In this document: piece after piece, positions 1 through 6,511 of the stretch
Layout: each line of letters begins with the position of its first letter
Position numbering within the stretch: the stretch's first letter is position 1
NCBI GenBank assembly: GCA_021787175.1
Contig: JAJYMF010000330.1
Coordinates: 1-8,230 of the forward strand
Direction of reading: 5' to 3'
From: Pseudomonadota bacterium
GTDB taxonomy: Bacteria; Pseudomonadota; Gammaproteobacteria; Xanthomonadales; Rhodanobacteraceae
Length of the DNA stretch: 8,230 bases
Position numbers and translations under genes: made by a program
The notes under the pieces: model-generated
What the model was told of the DNA's origin: nothing
Databases searched by the model: none
The model's input: the letters and a program-made list of their open reading frames with translations, nothing else

Positions 1-636
1 ATCTACCTTCCAGCTGCCCTGCGGCGCGCGGCTGAGATCGGGCATCTCGATGATGTCGTTCTGCACGCGGCCGAGGTTCTCGCGGTAGAGCTGGCCGGCG
101 TTGGCCTCGACCAGGGTGCTTTCCTTGCCGCTGCCGTCGTCGTAGGGCCCGACCAGCGTGGTCGGAATCGGCTTGCCGTTGACGAAGACCTGCTCGTTCC
201 TGACGGTCACGGTGTCGCCGGGCAGGCCGATCACGCGCTTGATGTAGTCCTGCTTGGGATCGAGCGGAAAGCGGAACACCACCACGTCGCCGCGCCGGGG
301 CTCGCCGGTATCGAGGATCTTGGTGTTGAAGGCCGGCAGGCGCAGGCCGTAGGCGAACTTGTTGACCAGGATGAAATCGCCCACGCGCAGCGTCGGCATC
401 ATCGAGCCGGACGGGATGCGAAAGGGCTCGGCGATGAACGAGCGGAAAATCAGCACCGCCAGGATCACCGGAAACAGCGAGCGCGAGTAGTCGACCAGGG
501 TCGGCTCCTGCGGCTTCTCGCCGACGGCGGCGGCGCGCACCACTCGCGCCTTGCGGAAGAACAGCGCGTCCACCGCCCAGATCACGCCGGTAAACACGGT
601 CAGGGCCAGCAGCACCGCGGCAAAATCGAATTCCAT
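1..636 (-). CDS. lepB: Signal peptidase I (leader peptidase), C-terminus cut by window edge
   Basis: Inner-membrane serine protease that removes signal peptides from exported preproteins on the periplasmic face. Translating from the ATG at 636 gives 212 codons running off the left edge with no stop. Two N-terminal hydrophobic segments are visible (about residues 5-27 and 53-70), separated by a charged loop, as in the Gram-negative two-span form. Box B follows as PSGSMMPTL with the catalytic Ser at 78. Box D follows as DYIKRVIGLPGD with the catalytic general-base Lys at 133, preceded by RRGDVVVF. The family usually runs to about 260-320 residues, so the missing part is the C-terminal third holding the conserved GDNR-type box. 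The start is supported by a GGGAG Shine-Dalgarno at 642-646, 5 nt before the ATG. It lies 31 nt after the lepA stop and is probably cotranscribed with it. Identity is certain from the two catalytic boxes. Confidence 0.96.
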   Translation of the reverse strand, partial: MEFDFAAVLLALTVFTGVIWAVDALFFRKARVVRAAAVGEKPQEPTLVDYSRSLFPVILAVLIFRSFIAEPFRIPSGSMMPTLRVGDFILVNKFAYGLRLPAFNTKILDTGEPRRGDVVVFRFPLDPKQDYIKRVIGLPGDTVTVRNEQVFVNGKPIPTTLVGPYDDGSGKESTLVEANAGQLYRENLGRVQNDIIEMPDLSRAPQGSWKVD

Positions 637-667
637 GTTCACTCCCATGCGGCCGCGGCGGGCCGGG

Positions 668-2461
<1,794 letters not shown>

Positions 2462-2505
2462 GGCCAACGCGCAGGGGCAACGGCAATGCGCGGTCCGCAT
2501 GGCCG

Positions 2506-2527
2506 CGCGCCGCCCGGAGGCGGCGCG
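2506..2527 (-). promoter_or_regulatory. lepA leader hairpin with UCCG tetraloop
   Basis: Perfect 9-bp inverted repeat (2506-2514 and 2519-2527) separated by 4 nt. In the minus-strand transcript it reads CGCGCCGCC-UCCG-GGCGGCGCG, an all-G/C stem with a C(UNCG)G loop, a class known to be unusually stable. It lies 44 nt before the lepA ATG and just downstream of the extended -10 at 2536-2544, so it would sit almost at the 5' end of a lepA transcript. It could protect the 5' end, tune lepA translation, or help end degP read-through. No U-tract follows, so a simple intrinsic terminator is unlikely. Confidence 0.6.
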
Positions 2528-2535
2528 AGCCGCGG

Positions 2536-2544
2536 ATTATGGCA
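2536..2544 (-). promoter_or_regulatory. Candidate extended -10 promoter of lepA-lepB
   Basis: The minus strand reads TGCCATAAT: a TGn extension followed by CATAAT, five of six matches to the sigma-70 -10 hexamer, in an otherwise very GC-rich gap. No good -35 hexamer is seen 16-18 nt upstream, which is tolerable for an extended -10 promoter. The predicted transcript would begin near 2529-2530, giving a leader of about 70 nt before the lepA ATG. This is a sequence match only. Confidence 0.45.
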
Positions 2545-2547
2545 GAA

Positions 2548-2574
2548 GCCGGGGTCCGACGCGGCGACCCCGGC
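2548..2574 (-). terminator. Terminator-like hairpin after degP
   Basis: Perfect 9-bp inverted repeat, GCCGGGGTC and GACCCCGGC, at 2548-2556 and 2566-2574 with a 9-nt loop, starting 9 nt after the degP stop codon. On the transcript the 3' arm is followed by UUCUGCC, only a weak U-run, so it could be a poor intrinsic terminator or a 3'-end stabilising stem. It lies just upstream of the candidate lepA -10, consistent with partial separation of the degP and lepA transcription units. Confidence 0.5.
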
Positions 2575-2583
2575 CATCGGCGA

Positions 2584-3990
2584 TCAGCCCTGCTTGGGCA
2601 CCGGAATGGCGACGAACTGGGTGATCTTGTCGCGACGCACCAGCAGCATCACGTCATCGCCCGGCTTGTAGCCCCGCAGCGCCTGGTCGAAGGCCTTGGC
2701 GCTGCCCACCGAACGCTGCCCGACCATCAGGATCACGTCGCCCGGCTGCAGGCCGGCCTGCATCGCCGCCTGGCTCAGCACGCTGGTGATCAGCACGCCC
2801 TCGTCGCTCTTCAGCCCGAGCTGCTGGCGCTGCTTGGGCGTGATGTTCTCCACCACCAGGCCGAGGTCGTTGCCGGATTCGGCGCGGCTCTGCACCGCGG
2901 CCAGATCGGCGGCGTTGCGCGGCGCGGCCTCGATCTTGACGTCGAGCGTCAGCGGCTTGCCGTCGCGCAGCACGCTCAGCTTGACGGTGCTGCCGATCGG
3001 CGCCAGGCCGACCATCGGCGGCAGGTCCGAGCTGGTGTAAACCGGCTGGCCGTTGAAGGCGGTGATCAGGTCGCCCACATGCACGCCGGCCTTTTCCGCC
3101 GGGCTGCCGGGCTCGATCGTGGTCACCAGCGCGCCGCTCTCGCTGCCGAGCTTCATGCTCTTGGCAAGATTCTGGCTGAGCGCCTGTACCACCACGCCGA
3201 TCATGCCGCGGGTGACGTAGCCCTTGGTCTTGAGCTGCTGGACGGCATTCATGGCGACGTTGATCGGGATCGCGAACGACAGGCCCATGTAGCCGCCGCT
3301 GTTGGAGAAGATCTGCGAGTTGATGCCGACCACCTGGCCGTCCAGATTGAACAGCGGCCCGCCGGAATTGCCGCGGTTGATCGGCACGTCGGTCTGGATG
3401 AACGGCACGTAGGGTTGGTCGTTCATGGGAGCGAGGCTGCGGCCGACCGCGCTGACGATGCCGGCGGTGACGGTGTGGCTGAGGCCGTAGGGCGAGCCGA
3501 TCGCCACGACCCACTGCCCGGCCTTGAGCGTGTTGGAGTCGCCGATGCTGACCGTGGGCAGGTTTCGGGCGTCGATCTTCAGCAACGCGATGTCGTAGGA
3601 AGGATCGGCGCCGACCACCTTGGCGGTGTAGTCGCGGCGATCGGACAGCTTGACCGTGACCTTGCTGGCATGGGCGACGACGTGGTTGTTGGTGAGAATG
3701 TAGCCGTCGCTGGAGATGATGAAGCCCGAGCCCAGCGACATCTCCTCGCCGGCGCCGGGCTGCTGCGGCATCGGGATGCCGAAGAAGCGGAAGAACTCCG
3801 GCGGCATGCCCTGCGCACCGGCCGGCAGCGACCCGCCGGGCTGGGTGATCACCGCCTGTACATTGACCACCGCGGGGCCGTTCTTTTCGACGATGCCGGT
3901 GAAATCCGGCAGCGACGCGGCGACCGCGGTACCGGCGGTCACCAGCAGCAGCGCGGCCACGGCCGTCCAGCGCCTCCAGGTTTTGCTCAT
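2584..3990 (-). CDS. degP: Periplasmic serine endoprotease DegP/MucD (HtrA family, Do-like)
   Basis: Periplasmic protease/chaperone that degrades or holds misfolded envelope proteins. In this operon type it also damps sigma-E activation, as MucD does in Pseudomonas. The 468-residue product starts with a Sec signal peptide (basic SKTWRR, hydrophobic core, Ala-rich cleavage region near 24-26). The trypsin-like domain carries the triad His103 (TNNHVV), Asp133 (SYDIALL) and Ser209 (RGNSGGPL). PDZ1 spans about 262-353 and PDZ2 about 374-465, giving the DegP/MucD two-PDZ architecture and length, not the single-PDZ DegS. The region between residues 50 and 85 is the LA-loop position, rich in Gly/Pro. 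A GTG at 3993 is an alternative start one codon earlier. I preferred the ATG at 3990 with GGAGGT 9 nt upstream. rseB lies 195 nt upstream; the gap holds a sigma-E-type promoter candidate. mucD would be an equally valid symbol. Confidence 0.96.
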   Translation of the reverse strand: MSKTWRRWTAVAALLLVTAGTAVAASLPDFTGIVEKNGPAVVNVQAVITQPGGSLPAGAQGMPPEFFRFFGIPMPQQPGAGEEMSLGSGFIISSDGYILTNNHVVAHASKVTVKLSDRRDYTAKVVGADPSYDIALLKIDARNLPTVSIGDSNTLKAGQWVVAIGSPYGLSHTVTAGIVSAVGRSLAPMNDQPYVPFIQTDVPINRGNSGGPLFNLDGQVVGINSQIFSNSGGYMGLSFAIPINVAMNAVQQLKTKGYVTRGMIGVVVQALSQNLAKSMKLGSESGALVTTIEPGSPAEKAGVHVGDLITAFNGQPVYTSSDLPPMVGLAPIGSTVKLSVLRDGKPLTLDVKIEAAPRNAADLAAVQSRAESGNDLGLVVENITPKQRQQLGLKSDEGVLITSVLSQAAMQAGLQPGDVILMVGQRSVGSAKAFDQALRGYKPGDDVMLLVRRDKITQFVAIPVPKQG

Positions 3991-3999
3991 CACGGGATT

Positions 4000-4005
4000 A
4001 CCTCC
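4000..4005 (-). promoter_or_regulatory. Strong ribosome binding site of degP
   Basis: The minus strand reads GGAGGT followed by AATCCC, then GTG ATG. It is the best Shine-Dalgarno in the window. It is 6 nt from the GTG at 3993 and 9 nt from the ATG at 3990, so it does not by itself decide between them. It predicts high translation of degP compared with lepA. Confidence 0.75.
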
Positions 4006-4047
4006 AGCTGCAAGGGTTGGGGGAAGCGGCGCGCGCGGCGCCTGCGT

Positions 4048-4070
4048 GGCCTTCGATGCCAGCGAAGGCC
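4048..4070. repeat. 8-bp inverted repeat overlapping the degP promoter
   Basis: Perfect inverted repeat GGCCTTCG / CGAAGGCC (4048-4055 and 4063-4070) with a 7-nt spacer. It covers the spacer and -10 element of the candidate sigma-E promoter of degP. As DNA it could be an operator. As RNA in read-through from rseB it would form a stem-loop without a U-tract. The function is unknown. Confidence 0.55.
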
Positions 4071-4079
4071 GCGAAGTTC
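4052..4079 (-). promoter_or_regulatory. Candidate sigma-E-type promoter of degP
   Basis: On the minus strand a GAACTT core (4074-4079) is followed after 17 nt by TCGAA (4052-4056). The sigma-E/AlgU consensus is roughly GAACTT, 16-17 nt, then TCtaA or TCaaA, so the -35 is perfect and the -10 is close at the right spacing. Transcription would start near 4045, leaving a leader of about 55 nt with the GGAGGT site. The position directly before degP and behind rpoE-rseA-rseB fits known sigma-E control of degP in E. coli. This is a motif match, with no expression evidence. Confidence 0.6.
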
Positions 4080-4137
4080 AAGTGCCGGTGGGCATCCGTT
4101 CAGGCCGACGCCGCGCGGGCGCGCGGCCGGAACTTGA
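4078..4137. repeat. Nested inverted repeats between rseB and degP
   Basis: The outer arms TCAAGTGCCGG (4078-4088) and CCGGAACTTGA (4127-4137) pair over 11 positions with one mismatch across 38 nt. Inside is a 7-bp G/C inverted repeat (4110-4116 and 4121-4127) with a 4-nt loop, sharing one base with the outer right arm. The outer left arm overlaps the -35 of the candidate degP promoter by two bases. The structure starts 48 nt after the rseB stop and could limit read-through into degP. Confidence 0.4.
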
Positions 4138-4185
4138 GCAGCCATCGTCGCGAGCGGCACGCGCAGCCGATGGATCCGCAAGTTC

Positions 4186-5115
4186 TCAGTGCCCGGCCGT
4201 CAGCGCCACCGAATCGGCGATCCGCTGCACCGTCGGCACCGGCACGTCGCCGAGCACGGTGACGCGCTCGCCGTCGTGGGATTCGCTGACGAAGCTCAGC
4301 GCGCCGCGCACGCCAGCGCCCTGCGGCAGCTCCACCGGGCCGCGCTGGACGTAGACCGAGACGCTGGCAATGCCGTCGCTGAGCACCAGATGCTCGCTGC
4401 CGGGCGTGCCGTCGCCCACGCACACGCGCACATGAAATCCCGGCGGTGCGTTGGCCACGCGCCACAGCGCAGGCTGCGCGGGCAGACCCGGCGGCGCCGG
4501 CGGCGCGGCCGGCGCAGCGCCATCCAGCGCGGCGAGATCGGCCTGCGCGCCCACGCGCAGGGCGACGAAGCGGAATTCATCCGGCAGCGGCCGGCCGTCG
4601 AGCGTCAGCTGCACGCGTAGCGGCAGCCCCGTGGCGCGATCGAGCCACAGTCGGTAACCGTAGCGGTAGCCGTCGTGCGGCTGGATCGACAGCTGCGCGG
4701 TCGTCCGCGCGGCAACCCGGCCGCCGTCCTGCAGGGCGAGCGTGTAGCTGGGATGCAGCGCGGCCAGCGGCACGTCGGGTACCAGCGGCAGCAGGGTATG
4801 CAGGCGGCCGGGATCGAGCCGCAGCGGCGGCGCGCCGGCCAGCGTCCACTGCACGCGGCTGCCGCTGCGCTCGATCTGCAGCGCACGGCCGTCGAGGCTG
4901 GTCAGCAGATCGCGGTCGGGGCTGCCGGCGCGATGCTCGATCGCCAGCGTCTGCAGGTCGGCGCCCTGGCGCAGCACCAGAGTGCCGCTGTAGTCGAGCG
5001 CAACCAGCGCCTGGCGCATGCGCTGCCAGGCCACTGCGGCCAGCGGCTGCGCCGCTGCGGCCGCGCCGGAAAGACCCAGCAGCAGACCAGCCAGCGCGCC
5101 GCGCCGGGCGCGCAT
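4186..5115 (-). CDS. rseB: Sigma-E factor regulatory protein RseB/MucB
   Basis: Periplasmic protein that binds the periplasmic part of the anti-sigma factor RseA and shields it from DegS-type cleavage until lipopolysaccharide or lipoprotein signals release it. The 309-residue product is typical in length. An N-terminal signal peptide is clear (basic RARR, then a Leu/Gly core and an Ala run ending near residue 22). The N-terminal domain (about 25-190) has the LolA/LolB-like fold signature YSGTLVLRQ near residue 42. The C-terminal domain (about 215-309) carries the diagnostic WRVANAPPGF, SDGIASVSVYV and the terminal VPVPTVQRIADSV. A Pro/Ala-rich linker separates them. The start is the ATG at 5115, whose A is also the last base of the rseA stop (TGATG). 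GGAG at 5124-5127 lies 8 nt upstream. This tight junction implies translational coupling to rseA. Confidence 0.93.
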   Translation of the reverse strand: MRARRGALAGLLLGLSGAAAAAQPLAAVAWQRMRQALVALDYSGTLVLRQGADLQTLAIEHRAGSPDRDLLTSLDGRALQIERSGSRVQWTLAGAPPLRLDPGRLHTLLPLVPDVPLAALHPSYTLALQDGGRVAARTTAQLSIQPHDGYRYGYRLWLDRATGLPLRVQLTLDGRPLPDEFRFVALRVGAQADLAALDGAAPAAPPAPPGLPAQPALWRVANAPPGFHVRVCVGDGTPGSEHLVLSDGIASVSVYVQRGPVELPQGAGVRGALSFVSESHDGERVTVLGDVPVPTVQRIADSVALTAGH

Positions 5116-5723
5116 CAACGCTGCTCCGCGGCGCCTCCGCGCACCGGGGCCGGGCCCTGCGGCGGCGACATCAGCAGCACGTAAGGCACCAGGCCACCCG
5201 CCGCCGCCGCGTCGCCGGACTGGTAGTGGCGCAGGGTGTAGGCATCGAGCTGCGGCGAGTAGGCGGCGGTCTGCACGTCATCGATGGCCACCGGCGCCTG
5301 CGCGAACGTGGCGGCCGGCTGTACCGCAGCGGCGGGATCGTTGAGCCACGCCGGCGCCGGGGCCGGCGTGGCGGTCGCAGCCACATCGGGCTCGGAGCGC
5401 GGCAGCGGCTGCACCGTCAGAAGAGCAGCCACCGCCACCGCCGCGGCAATGGCGCCGCCGGCCGACCAGCGCAGCCAGCGCCCGCCGCCGCGCGCCGGCA
5501 GCAGCTCGCCGGCCAGCGCCCGGCTGACGCGGGCCGCGAAGCCGCGGCTGGCCAGGCGCGGCGCGCCGCCCTTGAGGCATTCGCGGGCGACATGCAATCG
5601 GGTCCACAGAGCGACGGCCTCGCGGTCGTGGCCGAGACGGCGCAGCAGGAAACCGGCCTGCTCGCGCGACAGCTCGCCGTCCATCAGCGCGGAAAGGTGT
5701 TCGCGGATCGTCGTGTCGCTCAT
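5115..5723 (-). CDS. rseA: Anti-sigma-E factor RseA/MucA-type, single-span membrane protein
   Basis: Inner-membrane anti-sigma factor that sequesters the ECF sigma factor through its cytoplasmic N-terminus and is destroyed by stepwise proteolysis when the envelope is stressed. The 202-residue product begins with the RseA_N signature LSALMDGELSREQ (10-22). It has one membrane segment at about 84-105 after RWLRW, and a periplasmic part of about 95 residues. That part is an Ala/Pro-rich, probably disordered stretch (115-150), then the RseA C-terminal-like LRHYQ ... GLVPYVLLM (164-185). The topology, N-inside with one span, is inferred. I start it at the ATG at 5723 because GAGGG lies 8 nt upstream. 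A TTG at 5738 would add five residues and has no better site. It begins 11 nt after the rpoE stop and overlaps the rseB start by 1 nt, as in the E. coli and Pseudomonas sigma-E operons. Confidence 0.92.
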   Translation of the reverse strand: MSDTTIREHLSALMDGELSREQAGFLLRRLGHDREAVALWTRLHVARECLKGGAPRLASRGFAARVSRALAGELLPARGGGRWLRWSAGGAIAAAVAVAALLTVQPLPRSEPDVAATATPAPAPAWLNDPAAAVQPAATFAQAPVAIDDVQTAAYSPQLDAYTLRHYQSGDAAAAGGLVPYVLLMSPPQGPAPVRGGAAEQR

Positions 5724-5731
5724 GTTTGCAA

Positions 5732-5736
5732 CCCTC
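5732..5736 (-). promoter_or_regulatory. Ribosome binding site of rseA, overlapping the rpoE stop
   Basis: The minus strand reads GAGGG 8 nt before the ATG at 5723. Its first two bases are the last two of the rpoE stop codon TGA. This site decides the rseA start and suggests that ribosomes finishing rpoE are handed on to rseA, keeping sigma and anti-sigma levels matched. Confidence 0.7.
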
Positions 5737-6316
5737 AACTGTCCGTGATCAGCGGCCGCAGGCTGGTGTCGATCGCCTCGCGGGCACGGAAGATTCGCGA
5801 ACGCACGGTACCGATCGGACAGTTCATCGCTTCGGCAATTTCCTCGTAACTCAGCCCGTCGACTTCGCGCAGCGTGATCGCGGTGCGCAAATCCTCTGGC
5901 AAGGCTTGGACCGTGGAAAACACGGTTTGTTCAATCTCCTGCCGCAGCAGTTCATGTTCGGGGGTGTCGCCATCGCGCAGGCTGTTGGCGCTCTCGGCGT
6001 AGAGGGCATCCTCGACCGCGACGTCCTCGGTCGGCGGCCGCCGGCCCAGCGAAACCAGGTGGTTCTTGGCGGTGTTGACGGCGATCTTGTACATCCAGGT
6101 GTAGAACTGGCTGTCGCCGCGAAACGAACCGATCGCCCGGTAGGCGCGGATGAACGCCTCCTGGGCGACGTCCTCGCACTCGCTCCAGTCCTGGATGTAA
6201 CGGGAGATCAGGCCGATCACCCGATGCTGATACTTGCGCACCAGCAGGTCGAAGGCGCGCGAGTCGCCTTTCTGCACCCGCTCGACCAGCGCGCGATCGG
6301 TTTCTGGCTCGCCCAT
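5735..6316 (-). CDS. rpoE: ECF RNA polymerase sigma factor RpoE/AlgU (sigma-E)
   Basis: Group 4 (extracytoplasmic function) sigma factor directing RNA polymerase to envelope-stress promoters. The 193-residue product has sigma-2 at about 20-90 (KYQHRV ... DVAQEAFIRAYR ... FYTWMYKIAVNTAKNHL) and a variable linker of about 40 residues. Sigma-4 follows at about 132-186, with LPEDLRTAITLREVDGLSYEEIAEAM and the helix-turn-helix end CPIGTVRSRIFRARE. Length and motifs match E. coli RpoE (191 residues) and Pseudomonas AlgU. The ATG at 6316 has GGAGA at 6326-6330, 9 nt upstream. It heads a compact block with rseA and rseB, with degP behind them, so its identity as the sigma-E orthologue is supported by context as well as sequence. 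Autoregulation is expected from relatives, but I see no complete sigma-E promoter in its leader. Confidence 0.97.
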   Translation of the reverse strand: MGEPETDRALVERVQKGDSRAFDLLVRKYQHRVIGLISRYIQDWSECEDVAQEAFIRAYRAIGSFRGDSQFYTWMYKIAVNTAKNHLVSLGRRPPTEDVAVEDALYAESANSLRDGDTPEHELLRQEIEQTVFSTVQALPEDLRTAITLREVDGLSYEEIAEAMNCPIGTVRSRIFRAREAIDTSLRPLITDS

Positions 6317-6335
6317 CCGGGCTGATCTCCCTCGC

Positions 6336-6351
6336 CGGCGACGGGTCGCCG
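6336..6351. repeat. 7-bp inverted repeat in the rpoE leader
   Basis: Perfect repeat CGGCGAC / GTCGCCG with a 2-nt centre, ending 5 nt before the rpoE Shine-Dalgarno sequence. The 2-nt spacing suits a protein-binding palindrome in DNA better than an RNA hairpin, which would have to open one or more pairs. It could be an operator. In a segment this GC-rich it could also be chance. Confidence 0.35.
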
Positions 6352-6485
6352 TCAGTTCATCGGTTTACGGCGCACCTGTCGGGCGCGGAATCGCCGCCCC
6401 CGCGGCGCATATCGCCCTAGAGTAGCCGATGCGGCGTGCTGCCGAACCGCGCCGGTGCGCGCAGCGCTGCCGCGCGACGCGGACC

Positions 6486-6510
6486 GCGCGGGCGCGAAAC
6501 GCACCCGCGC
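6486..6510 (-). terminator. Hairpin immediately after the GGDEF-EAL gene
   Basis: The minus-strand transcript pairs 6500-6510 with 6486-6496 over 11 bp (10 Watson-Crick plus one G-U) around a UUU loop. It starts one base after the stop codon at 6512-6514. No U-tract follows, so it is either a non-canonical, perhaps Rho-assisted, terminator or a 3'-end stabiliser. It marks the boundary between the cyclic-di-GMP gene and the rpoE operon. Confidence 0.55.
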
Positions 6511-6511
6511 C

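Noticed and set aside
2539..4137. Plus-strand open frame of 532 codons opposite degP
   Set aside because: It mirrors degP and both flanking gaps, is dominated by His, Asp, Arg, Gly and Ala, and shows no motif. It is a shadow frame.
4180..4185. GAACTT directly after the rseB stop as a second degP promoter
   Set aside because: No TCnnA-type -10 occurs 15-18 nt downstream, so it is kept only as part of the motif cluster.
4446..5849. Plus-strand open frame of 467 codons across rseB, rseA and the end of rpoE
   Set aside because: It crosses three well-supported genes in the opposite direction and has an Arg/Ala low-complexity translation. It is a shadow frame.
6419..6446. Possible sigma-70 promoter for rpoE (TTCGGC, 16 nt, TACTCT on the minus strand)
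   Set aside because: Only about half of the positions match in each hexamer, which is not above what this sequence would give by chance.
6461..6470. Perfect 10-bp palindrome GCAGCGCTGC
   Set aside because: Short and made of common GC words. It does not extend and has no link to a promoter or site.
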